From assembly GCA_040878035.1 (NCBI GenBank), contig JBBDMX010000059.1:33617-97616 (forward strand): 64,000 nt of DNA, read 5' to 3'. Shown here piece by piece: positions 44,090 through 52,837 of the stretch (position 1 is its first letter; each line of letters starts with the position of its first letter). A program made the translations under genes and the position numbers. Source of the stretch: JBBDMX01 sp040878035. GTDB lineage: Bacteria > Planctomycetota > Phycisphaerae > Phycisphaerales > Phycisphaeraceae. A model generated the notes under the pieces. The model saw nothing but the letters and a program-made list of their open reading frames with translations, made no database searches and was not told the DNA's origin.

Positions 44090-44959
44090 TTATTTGCGTT
44101 TGGCAATTTCGACGAACATCGCCCACGCGGCATACGCCTTCTGATTGGCGTTGAGCGGTTCGCTGTGGGCCGAGCGGCAGTTGTACCAATCCTTGCCTTC
44201 GGTGTGCGCGTCCTGCCACTGCTTGGCCCAGTTGCCAATTTTGTTTCCACTTGCCGACGAGTAGTAGTCGCAGTTGTCGTTGGCGAACTCGTAGAATTTA
44301 CCATCGGGGTCGTATTGCTCGATATCGGCGAAGTCGAAGAGCACCTTGCCGTTCTTGGCGCAATAGTCACGAATCATCTGATTGGCAGCTTTATTGTCAG
44401 CATCGGAGCCGTGGTCAAGGTGCCCGGTCATGTAAACGAACGTGACGCGCGGATAATCCTTTTCCAGTTGCGTCATCGGCTCAAGGTATTCGCTGGCCAA
44501 CGTCTTGTCTTTGAATTTGCTGGTGACTTGTCCGCACCACGACCACATGATGACGTTGCATTTGGCATGGTCGGGGTTGTCGAGATACTTTCGCGTCCTT
44601 TCGACCCATTGCGGATAGGAGCCGACGTCGCCGCCGAGTCCGCCGTCCTGCAGATCGAGCGCGCCATTGTGTCCGCCGAGGTTGAATGCGAAGGTATTGG
44701 CGGGCAGTTTCAGTCCCCCGCCGCCGGCGCTGGCGAACGCGACCAGCCCCTCCATCCCGGCGGTGATCTGGCTTCCGTGCGAGGTATGCCCGTAGGCGAT
44801 GTGAAGTTGCTGTTTGGCGCGCTGGATATCCGCCAGCGAGAGCTTGGTGATATCGGTATTCCGGTGGTTGATGAGGATGGATGGTCGGGATTGGGCCAGT
44901 GCGCAGAGGGTGAGGAGGGCGAGCAGGGCGCAGCAGACGAGGGGAGTGAATCGAAGCAT
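44090..44959 (-). CDS. Secreted protein of unknown function with GHTSHGS motif
   Basis: A 289-residue exported protein: signal peptide LRFTPLVCCALLALLTLCALA at residues 2-22. The mature part has a striking YGHTSHGSQITAGMEGL segment near residue 60. Other landmarks are LGGHNGALDLQDGGLGGDVG, VIMWSWCGQVTSKF, VTFVYMTGHLDHGSDADNKA and VLFDFADIEQYDPDG. The Ser after GHTSHG and the later Asp/His suggest an SGNH-like hydrolase fold, but the canonical GDSx motif is absent, so no enzyme name is given. The downstream ATG at 44959 is preferred to 44989 because the signal peptide starts there. Confidence 0.65.
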   Translation of the reverse strand: MLRFTPLVCCALLALLTLCALAQSRPSILINHRNTDITKLSLADIQRAKQQLHIAYGHTSHGSQITAGMEGLVAFASAGGGGLKLPANTFAFNLGGHNGALDLQDGGLGGDVGSYPQWVERTRKYLDNPDHAKCNVIMWSWCGQVTSKFKDKTLASEYLEPMTQLEKDYPRVTFVYMTGHLDHGSDADNKAANQMIRDYCAKNGKVLFDFADIEQYDPDGKFYEFANDNCDYYSSASGNKIGNWAKQWQDAHTEGKDWYNCRSAHSEPLNANQKAYAAWAMFVEIAKRK

Positions 44960-45466
44960 GGGTGATCGCCTTTTGAAAGTGATAGGCAATTCGATTTCGC
45001 GAGGGTGTGACTCTCGAGCCCCTGTTCTATCGACTGCAAGCGTGTGATGCTGCCATTGAGTTGTTTGTGGGAACCTGCTCGAGTTGCGTCTGTTGCGCGC
45101 GGATGATCGCGATCAGCGCCTGGGGAGCAGGGGGAAGCTTGATCTTTGCGTCCGTGCAATTAACGTCAATTAAAACGAGGCCAGCGCCGCGATCCGCGCG
45201 CTGCCGCGCAGAACATGACCATGACAGCGCCGCGCGTCACGTTGGGGTTTCCACCTGCAGCGCCGCCTGAGTCTGGCGAACCTCCTCATTTGCCGAAGGA
45301 TCGAGCAGCTACCGTGCGCGCTTCGCGCGGTACTGCGTGGTCTTCCCTGCCTGTTGCCAAGAAACTGGCCGTCGCAACGGCTCACTTCTGCCCAGCAGAT
45401 GCCTGGGCCACTACAACCCTGACAGGCGACCTGAAGGCGTAACTGGATTCGGCCAACGGCCACGCG
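44960..45466. other. Intergenic region between the MoxR operon end and the secreted gene
   Basis: About 500 bp without a supportable gene. It must contain the promoter of the secreted protein. It has a short direct repeat AATTAACGTCAATTAAAACG (45159-45178) that is notably A+T-rich for the area. A small open frame on the + strand (45215-45442) has no family sequence or ribosome site and is not called. Confidence 0.5.
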
Positions 45467-48409
45467 CTATTCACTGAGCCGTTCGAAATACACGCGCAGC
45501 ACCTCACGATATTCCAGGGGCAACTCGCGCGCGAAGTTCTGGTTCAAGGCCGCACGGTCGCGCTGCCCCAGCACGCGCCATTCGGTTCGCCCGCCGCTGG
45601 CCAGGTCGCCCTCTACCGCGCGTTTGGCGAAGGCGTGCTCGACTTCCATCGTTATCATCGGCGGCATGACCGTGGGCATGGCGACCGCCATCGCCGCGGT
45701 CAGCGCCTCGGGTATCTCAAACTCAGCCAGCGCGATTTCCAGCAGCAACTGCCGGAGGTGCTTCTCCGCAAGCTGCTGATGCTCGATCGCCGACGTTCGG
45801 GCAGGCTTATTCAGCGCATCGCGCGCCAGGGCCATCTCGTTTTCGGCCTGACCTAGCAGTGGGAGCGGTTCGGGCACAATCTGGCCGATGCTCTGTGCCT
45901 CGGCGCGCAGCCTTTCCTGCGGGTTGGCAAACTGTACCACCGTTATGTCTTGGATCATCGTCCGCGTCTTTCCCCGAAGGGTGCGCTGTTGTGAAGCCAG
46001 CGTGAGGATGCGGATCAGGTAGTTCAGATCGGTCGGCGGCTCGGCCAGCAGGGCCAGCGCGGGCACCTGGTCCAGCGCCTCGATCGCCGCCAGAAGCTGT
46101 GCCAGCGCCGACCCCAGGGCCTCCTCGGCCAAGGCCATCTGCTTGATTGCTTGGATCCGGTCGTCGCCTCGCAGCGCGGTCATCGCCCCAGCCATGTGCT
46201 CGGCGGCCTTGGCGTAGTCTTGCTGGCCGATAGGGAACAACTGTGAGAACGTCACCGCCTCGGTGCGGATGATGTCCTGCTCGCCGGCAAGCTCGATGAA
46301 TGCCGCGGGCTGCGCTAGCTGGGTTTCCAAGCGCAATTGGATCTGCCTTTGCAGCAGATCCAACGAGTCGGCATTGAGTTGCTGTAACAGTGCCACCCAC
46401 TCGGCGAGGAAGTTGAACTGCTCGGCGAGCCGGCGGATCTCGTCCTGGGCTGCGCCAAGGTGCTGCTCGGCCTGTTTCTGATAGGGCACCGCCGCCCAGC
46501 CCGCCCCGCCGGTGAACTGCTGCTGGGCCGAATCCATCGAAAGTATGGCCTGATCCATCAGCGCCGACAGCGCCGAAAGGTTCACGTCCTGGCCCGTGAT
46601 AATCTGCCGCGCCTGGCCCACCGCGGCACCCAGGGTGTGCTGAGGCGTTGCCAGCGGTTTGAGGGCCTGCGCATCATCACCCGCCGCTTGGGTGCGTTGG
46701 CGGATCTCCATCTGCTGCGCTTCGAGGTCCGCCAGGTACTGGGCAAATGCTTCCAGGTCTTTGACGGCCTGTAGTAAGCGCCACAGCCGATCCCACGAAG
46801 CGAGTTCCTGCTGGGCAACCTTGCGGGCCTCGCCCAGTGCTTGCAGGGCCAGGACCTGGCGCGGCCTGGCTTGGGGGGGCAGATCGTCCTTCAAGAATAT
46901 CACCGACTGCCGCATGTGGCCGGTGGCCTGAAGCATCGGCCGGCAAACGAGCGGAATCCAGTCGCTTGGTTTGGCCTGCACCTGGTTGTCGTTGGTCAGC
47001 CGGGTAACCAGGGCGGTCACCTCTACGTTGAGCTGATCCTGCGGCATGGCTAGAAACCTCGTTGAACGCTTTTCCACTTCAACCTGTTCGGTTTCCTGCA
47101 TGAGCTCGGTTTGCTGTTCCTCGAGCTTCTGGATGTGCTTCAGACGGCGCATCGCCTCCTGCATGTGGCGGAAGATGGCGTCGAGGTACATGGCAGACTC
47201 AATGCGCTGGTCCAGGCCCGCGATCGCCTGCTCCAGCGTCTGCTCGGCGGCCATCTCTGCCTCGGCGGCCTCGGCACGCAGGTTGCGCCCCATCGCGCCG
47301 TGCGCGGCGATCATGTGGCCTGCGGCTTGGCCCACCAAGGCCTCCACGCGTGCCGGCTCGGCCAGGGCGGTCGGCCGACCCGTTGTGCCAAGCACCTGCT
47401 GAGCAAGTTGCACGCGCTCCCCGAGAATCGGCGGCACCATCACGCGCGCCAGCTTTCGGCGCAGATCCGCTTGGTCAGTGGCGGCTTGCGTGGCTTTCTG
47501 GCCCCACGCCAGCTCGTCGAACCGGCTCATGCGGTCGCGCAATTCACGCTGCGCTGTCCGGATGCCGACCAGCGCGTCGCGTGCCAGGATCAGGGCCTGG
47601 AACTCCGAGCCGGGCCGTATGCGAAACTCGGCCTTCATGATCGCCTGCAAGGCGGCAGTCTGACTGGCCAATGCCTGCGTGGGATCGCCATTTCGCAAGT
47701 GCCGGGCCGCGGCCTGAAGTTGCTGCTCAACCTGCGCATCGCGAAGCTGTGACACGATGCGGTTGAGCCGCACCATCGCCAGGGCATCGTCGCTATAGTC
47801 GTCGACCTTGCTGAGTTCTCCCAGCAAGCGCACGAGCCAGTCCGCAAGTTCCGACTGCGGCTTCCACAATGCCTCGGCAGCGGCGCCGGCGTCGCGCGCG
47901 TCCATCGTGCTGATGTAGAGCTGCTGCTGGTCCAGGACGACCTCGTGCAACTCGCGGCCAAATACTTCGGTGGCGAACTGTACGCCAAGCTGTAGCATGA
48001 TGCTGCCGATCTCACGTGACGCCTGGTCAATGTGGCGCTCGGCAATGCCGAGTTTGCCTTTGGCGACCGTCGCGTCCCTTTCGTCGGCGACGCTTCGCAG
48101 TGCGTTGGCGGCAAGCCGCACGCGACCGTTGTTCACGTCGCGAATGCGTCGAATCAAAATGTCCAGGTCGGTCTGGCTCTGTGCGTCAAGCAAGGCATTG
48201 GAGTGGAGGTCGCGGATCAAATGTTCGATGCCCATGGTGAGCGCATCGAGCCGCTGTCGGACCAGGTCCTGCCTCACGGCTTCGAGAATCGCGCTCTGTC
48301 CGGCGTTCATCGCTTGCTGCGCGGCCGCCTGCGACGCGCATGCGAATAGGGCCGCGGCAGTGAAAGTCAGCATCGCAACACGCGCAAAGCGGTATGGGTG
48401 GGCGTTCAT
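45467..48409 (-). CDS. Periplasmic coiled-coil protein, last gene of the MoxR/VWA operon
   Basis: A 980-residue exported protein. A signal peptide covers about residues 1-30 (VAMLTFTAAALFACASQAAA); the Cys in ALFAC could also be a lipid site. The rest is predicted to be nearly all helical, rich in Gln, Ala and Leu, with many heptad-like segments such as QAEQHLGAAQDEIRRLAEQF and RAEAAEAEMAAEQTLEQAIA repeated as a Q-x-A-x-x-x-x-x-A-x-x-A pattern. It begins four bases before the end of the upstream gene (ATGA overlap). Proteins of this kind close planctomycete MoxR operons; the role is unknown, perhaps as a spacer in the envelope. Confidence 0.7.
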   Translation of the reverse strand: MNAHPYRFARVAMLTFTAAALFACASQAAAQQAMNAGQSAILEAVRQDLVRQRLDALTMGIEHLIRDLHSNALLDAQSQTDLDILIRRIRDVNNGRVRLAANALRSVADERDATVAKGKLGIAERHIDQASREIGSIMLQLGVQFATEVFGRELHEVVLDQQQLYISTMDARDAGAAAEALWKPQSELADWLVRLLGELSKVDDYSDDALAMVRLNRIVSQLRDAQVEQQLQAAARHLRNGDPTQALASQTAALQAIMKAEFRIRPGSEFQALILARDALVGIRTAQRELRDRMSRFDELAWGQKATQAATDQADLRRKLARVMVPPILGERVQLAQQVLGTTGRPTALAEPARVEALVGQAAGHMIAAHGAMGRNLRAEAAEAEMAAEQTLEQAIAGLDQRIESAMYLDAIFRHMQEAMRRLKHIQKLEEQQTELMQETEQVEVEKRSTRFLAMPQDQLNVEVTALVTRLTNDNQVQAKPSDWIPLVCRPMLQATGHMRQSVIFLKDDLPPQARPRQVLALQALGEARKVAQQELASWDRLWRLLQAVKDLEAFAQYLADLEAQQMEIRQRTQAAGDDAQALKPLATPQHTLGAAVGQARQIITGQDVNLSALSALMDQAILSMDSAQQQFTGGAGWAAVPYQKQAEQHLGAAQDEIRRLAEQFNFLAEWVALLQQLNADSLDLLQRQIQLRLETQLAQPAAFIELAGEQDIIRTEAVTFSQLFPIGQQDYAKAAEHMAGAMTALRGDDRIQAIKQMALAEEALGSALAQLLAAIEALDQVPALALLAEPPTDLNYLIRILTLASQQRTLRGKTRTMIQDITVVQFANPQERLRAEAQSIGQIVPEPLPLLGQAENEMALARDALNKPARTSAIEHQQLAEKHLRQLLLEIALAEFEIPEALTAAMAVAMPTVMPPMITMEVEHAFAKRAVEGDLASGGRTEWRVLGQRDRAALNQNFARELPLEYREVLRVYFERLSE

Positions 48410-50118
48410 GGCTTGTCGTCCTTCATCTGGCGCACGTTCTCTGAAGCCAGCCGTTCCTGCCGATACACAGGTCGAAGCTGCCCGATCAGCAGTGCCTGCT
48501 GGCGCTGCATGTAGGCCATGTATTCGGGGATGCTAAGCACCTGGACGCGGCGCGTGTCGCTGGATGCGCGGTGCGGCCCGCCGGCGCCCGGGTAGCGATC
48601 TGCCACTTCGATGTAGTACGACACGATGTCGCCTTCGCTCAGACCCGCGACCAGTTCCTTCAGCGGAAACGTGATCGTGTGCTCGACATTCGTGGCGGCT
48701 GCAAGCGTGCCCAGCGGCGCGCGCACTGCACCGGCTTCGTTGCGCCAGTGCACCAGCGTCGCCTCCGCCACGCCGTGGTCGTCCCGCGCTGAAAACGTCA
48801 CGCTCAGCGTCTTGGCCAGCGTCGCCTTTTCGTCCTCCGACGGATAGTCGATGCGTACGCGCGGTTCGTGGTCGGCGATCACCTGGAGGTGGTGTTGCGG
48901 CCCGAGGTACGCAAACCCGTGCGACTTGCCCTTCCAGGCAAAGGAATATGAGCCCGAGGCGCTGGCAGTCGTCTGCACGTCGACGGTGCGCCCGTCGCGG
49001 CTGGTAGTCATGGTGATCGGATCGTCGCCGTCGGCCCGAAACTGGGCATCGGTAACCGCGCGATCCAGTTGCAGCGTCCATCGCACCGCCGCACCTTCCG
49101 GCGCAGAGATCGTCAGCGCGTGCTGCTCAAAGGCGGCCAGCCCAGTGTACGTCGGCGGCTCGATCACGACGGTGGCGCTGGTCACCCGCGGCGCGGCGAC
49201 CACCGTTACCACAAATGCGTCCGACCGAGCATCGCCTAACAGAAACTGATACTCGAACCCGCGATGCACTTGCGAGAATCTGTAGCTGAAAGTGTCGGCC
49301 TCTGCGCCGGAGCCCTGAGCAGAACGGTCGAGTGTGTCGCCGGCATCAGGCGCCGCGTCGTCGTGGATTGCGGCAGGCTGCGCCGTCAGTTCGATGCGTT
49401 CCCAGTTGCCGCCTTCGGATCGGACGCGGAGCGTGCTGCGTTTGGGCATGACGCCGTTGACCTTCGCTCTAAGCGTCACCGAGGCGCCCTCGGCGACGTT
49501 CTGATCGCCGCTAACCATCACAATGACGGTGTCGGTCGGATATGCCGCGGTACTCAGTGGGTTCACCAATCGCTGCGCGAATACCCACATGAACTGCGGG
49601 AACAGCAGGCTCAACAGACCAAATACAACGATGACGGCGGTGTTGGCGGTCAGGCCTTGTTTCATTTGGCGGTGCGGTGCGATGCGGTCGAAGTGCAGGG
49701 CGCGTGATTCGGCGACGGCGCGTTGGCAGGTATGCCGGCGGAGCTGCGCGGAGGTGCCCGCCTCATCTTGACCGTGCGCGAAGTCGACGTAGCAGACCAG
49801 CAGACTGTTGAGGGTGGGGTAGGCGCGTTCGACCTCCAGGCCGACATGGCGCGGGCGAAATCGCCGCATGAAGCGCCAGCCGCGCTTGTGGCCCTGCCAC
49901 AAGCCGGTCGCCACCAAAGCCGCCAGCACGCCCGAGCGCACGATACCGGGCAAGTCGATCAGCCAGTCCAATGCCAGTGCAAATAGCGCGATGCTGCCGG
50001 CAACCGCCATCGCGCAGCCCGCGCCGTAGACCAAGTGGCAGAACTGCTGGCGGCGCCACGCGCCGAAAAGTCGCGCGTCAAGTTCGCGGTCGCGGTAGTA
50101 TGCGTTCAACGTTGTCAT
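48406..50118 (-). CDS. DUF4175-like membrane protein
   Basis: A 570-residue protein. Two membrane helices lie near the N-terminus (residues ~30-80: HLVYGAGCAMAVAGSIALFA and IVRSGVLAALVATGLWQG) and one near 155-175 (TANTAVIVVFGLLSLLFPQF). Helices are separated by the segment EVERAYPTLNSLLVCYVDFA, a hallmark of the DUF4175-type proteins next to MoxR/VWA genes (E-x-x-x-P-x-L-x-(N/D)-x-L). The large periplasmic part (~180-560) is made of Ig-like beta domains, with VIEPPTYTGLA and DHGVAEATLVHWRN. Both ends overlap neighbours by ATGA. Confidence 0.7.
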   Translation of the reverse strand: MTTLNAYYRDRELDARLFGAWRRQQFCHLVYGAGCAMAVAGSIALFALALDWLIDLPGIVRSGVLAALVATGLWQGHKRGWRFMRRFRPRHVGLEVERAYPTLNSLLVCYVDFAHGQDEAGTSAQLRRHTCQRAVAESRALHFDRIAPHRQMKQGLTANTAVIVVFGLLSLLFPQFMWVFAQRLVNPLSTAAYPTDTVIVMVSGDQNVAEGASVTLRAKVNGVMPKRSTLRVRSEGGNWERIELTAQPAAIHDDAAPDAGDTLDRSAQGSGAEADTFSYRFSQVHRGFEYQFLLGDARSDAFVVTVVAAPRVTSATVVIEPPTYTGLAAFEQHALTISAPEGAAVRWTLQLDRAVTDAQFRADGDDPITMTTSRDGRTVDVQTTASASGSYSFAWKGKSHGFAYLGPQHHLQVIADHEPRVRIDYPSEDEKATLAKTLSVTFSARDDHGVAEATLVHWRNEAGAVRAPLGTLAAATNVEHTITFPLKELVAGLSEGDIVSYYIEVADRYPGAGGPHRASSDTRRVQVLSIPEYMAYMQRQQALLIGQLRPVYRQERLASENVRQMKDDKP

Positions 50119-52823
50119 GCCAGGTCGTTCCGTCTTCGCAGGTACCATTCCACGCCCGTCAACAGCACGAACGCCGCCAGCACCGGCCATTTGTCCCACA
50201 ACGACACCTGTCGCACATACGTCACCTGATGCGTCCGCTGATCCAGCAGCGCAGGCAGCGCGGGTAGTTGCCGAATCGATAGAACCTGCCCACCCGACAC
50301 CGTCGCGATTCGCTCCAGCTCATCCAACTGCATGTCGGTCACCTTCATCTCGCGCTGTAGTACGCTGACGTGGAACTCCGCGGTGTTGGCGAACGGCTGA
50401 TGATCTGTCTCGGCCAGCACCTGGTACCGGCCTTCCTCCTCAGGCACGACATAGCCGCTGTACAGGCCTGGCCGGCCCGGCTCGGGCTTGAGCGCAACGG
50501 TCCTTGCCTTGCCATTGCCCTGGACACTGGCGGGCGCCAGCGTCACGTGATAGCTCGGACTGAGGACCGGACTGAACCCCTCGTCCAGCACATTGGCCAG
50601 CACGCGCACGCGCTCGCCGCGACGGTACAGCTTTCGATCCGTTTCCAGAATCACCCGCCGATTCTCGCCCAGCAAGCGCGAGAGCGTGAGGAATTGGATG
50701 GTCTGCGACCACAGTCGCCAGTGATACTTGTCACCGGTCTTGAACCGCAGGCGCCAGAGCCGATCAGTCGAGATGAACATGCTCTTGCCGGTGCCGTAGC
50801 GTTGCCATGCGATGACGGGCGTGCGGTTGCCACGTGGGCCGATGTCGGAAAGCTCCGCCAGGACGACGGCGCCAGGCTTGGCCTGGGTGACAGGCGGGAT
50901 GTGTCCCAGGGGTTTGATGCGCGCCCACAACACGTCGTTGCGCCGTGCCGAATCGGCCAGCGTCATCACCATGCTGTGCCGACCGGCAGGCGTGACCACC
51001 GGGTGCACGTCATCGCCAATCTCGTCCCAGGGAGCGCCGGCCTCGAAGTACACCGGCAGCATCGCCTGGATCGGCGAGTCGGCATAGCGTGTCGGGGCAT
51101 ATCGGCGGCCGGCGAGCATCAGAAAGCTCCCGCCACGCTCGCGCACGAGTTGCTCCAATCGTGCCAGCTCATCCCCACGGAAGAACGCCGGGTCCACGTC
51201 GCCCAGTATCACCAGGTCAAAGCTGAACGCCGTTTCGAGATCCTCGGGAAATCGTTCGAGGTAATCGCGACTCGTGCGCGCCAGCTCGGCGTCGGCGAGC
51301 GTCGAGATGAACTTAACATTCAGCCGCGGGTCGCGCAGCAGAATCGCCCGCAAATAGCGGAACTCCCACCGCGCGCTGCCTTCAAGATACAACACGTTGA
51401 TCTTTTCATCGATGACGCGCAGTGATCGGCTGACGATGTTGTTGCGATCGGTCGCTTCGCCGGCAAACGCCTCGATCCCGATCTTGATTTGCATGCTACC
51501 CGTCGACGCACCGGTGACGTCGAAGAAGACGTCCTTGAACTGCGGCGCTCCGGTAAGCAGGACCGGTTCGTGTGCGACGCGCCGGTCGTTGAGATAGGCG
51601 GACAAATACGTTTGACGCCGTTCGTAGCCGCGCGAGTGAATCTGCACGTGCACGGGCACGGTATCACCTTCGAAGGCGACTTCCTGAACGATGACACTTT
51701 CAATGGACACGTCGTCGGGCTCGGGTAGGCCGATAGCGACGGGATAAATCGGCACGCCGCGCTCGCCCATGCGACGCGCGACTTCGATGGCATCGCCATC
51801 GGTGGCAGCGCCGTCGGTGAACACGACGACGCCGGCGACGGGGCCCGTGTGGCCGCCGACGGCCTGCGCGATCGCATCGGCTAAATGCGTCCCCTCTCCC
51901 TGCGTCGTCAATGACGCCACGCCCGCCCGAGCATCGGCGCCGCTGCGGCCAATCTTTGATAGTGCCTCGGCGAAGTGGTAGTAGTGCGCGTCGTACGACG
52001 GCCCCATTGAGTCAATCACGTTACGATAAGTGTTGCTCAGCACCGACTTGACCAGGTCAATGCGGGCGGTGGTAGCCAGGGCCTCGCGCTGCCGCGCCGT
52101 GAGCCTGTGGGGTGAGGCGATCACACCACGAGCAAGCGTCGTCAGTTCATCAATGAGGATCATCTGCTGTGATGCGAACATCGCCCATTGGTCACTTCCC
52201 TGTGTGAGTGCGGCCAGTTGCTGACGGAGTTGGCCCTGGTGATCGGCGATCCTCTTGAGCTCCATCACCCACTGCCCTGCGCGTGCGGCATCGGTCGAGT
52301 CGGCTTTGCCCAGCTCAGCGGCGGCGGAGTTGATCGCGTCCATGGCGGCCTGCTGCGCTTCCAGCGCCGCGTCGCGCCGCCCGGCGTCAAGGTGACGCTG
52401 GGCTTGGCGCATCGCGGACTTGCCCAAGGCCATCTGTTGCTGAGCCAACGCCGTCTCGAACGGCAACGCGCCCATGGCCAAGGCAGCCTCGGCGATGTCG
52501 TCGTCGGCTTTTCGAGTGTCCTGCACGGACATGCTGGGCGAGCTGTCGATCAGCACCAGCACCTTCTTGCGCGACTGCGTCGTTTCGGTCACGCTGATCG
52601 TCGGCTGTAGAAGGATGGCAAGGAGGAGAATAAGTACGGCGGCGCGCAGCGTGCCCAGTCCAAGGCGCCAGCCCAGGCTGATGACTCGCTGCCGCCGATA
52701 GAGATAGACCGATCCGACGATGCTCGCGGCAATCAGCGCGACAATCAGCACGCCCGGCCAGCCGCGCGCCAGCCACAAGCCGTCCCCGATACGGCCGGCT
52801 TGGGCAAGCAGTGTGGTGTTCAT
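50115..52823 (-). CDS. VWA-domain membrane protein with glutamine-amidotransferase-like half
   Basis: A 902-residue protein. Two N-terminal helices (LIVALIAASIVGSVYLYR and TLRAAVLILLLAILLQPTIS) precede a von Willebrand A domain with the metal-site motif LIDSSPSMSVQD (DxSxS) near residue 95. The domain is split by an insert of about 200 mainly helical residues and resumes at VVVFTDGAATDGDAIEVARR. A class I amidotransferase-like region follows from about residue 470 (NVLYLEGSARWEFRYLRAIL) without a catalytic Cys that I can see. A final helix (KWPVLAAFVLLTGVEWYL) ends the protein. ATGA overlap with the DUF4175-like gene. Confidence 0.8.
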   Translation of the reverse strand: MNTTLLAQAGRIGDGLWLARGWPGVLIVALIAASIVGSVYLYRRQRVISLGWRLGLGTLRAAVLILLLAILLQPTISVTETTQSRKKVLVLIDSSPSMSVQDTRKADDDIAEAALAMGALPFETALAQQQMALGKSAMRQAQRHLDAGRRDAALEAQQAAMDAINSAAAELGKADSTDAARAGQWVMELKRIADHQGQLRQQLAALTQGSDQWAMFASQQMILIDELTTLARGVIASPHRLTARQREALATTARIDLVKSVLSNTYRNVIDSMGPSYDAHYYHFAEALSKIGRSGADARAGVASLTTQGEGTHLADAIAQAVGGHTGPVAGVVVFTDGAATDGDAIEVARRMGERGVPIYPVAIGLPEPDDVSIESVIVQEVAFEGDTVPVHVQIHSRGYERRQTYLSAYLNDRRVAHEPVLLTGAPQFKDVFFDVTGASTGSMQIKIGIEAFAGEATDRNNIVSRSLRVIDEKINVLYLEGSARWEFRYLRAILLRDPRLNVKFISTLADAELARTSRDYLERFPEDLETAFSFDLVILGDVDPAFFRGDELARLEQLVRERGGSFLMLAGRRYAPTRYADSPIQAMLPVYFEAGAPWDEIGDDVHPVVTPAGRHSMVMTLADSARRNDVLWARIKPLGHIPPVTQAKPGAVVLAELSDIGPRGNRTPVIAWQRYGTGKSMFISTDRLWRLRFKTGDKYHWRLWSQTIQFLTLSRLLGENRRVILETDRKLYRRGERVRVLANVLDEGFSPVLSPSYHVTLAPASVQGNGKARTVALKPEPGRPGLYSGYVVPEEEGRYQVLAETDHQPFANTAEFHVSVLQREMKVTDMQLDELERIATVSGGQVLSIRQLPALPALLDQRTHQVTYVRQVSLWDKWPVLAAFVLLTGVEWYLRRRNDLA

Positions 52824-52837
52824 GTGCGGCGGTGGGG

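Noticed and set aside
45215..45442. 75-residue open frame on the + strand in the gap after the MoxR operon
   Set aside because: No ribosome site, no family motif and no conserved context; base composition similar to the surrounding non-coding DNA.
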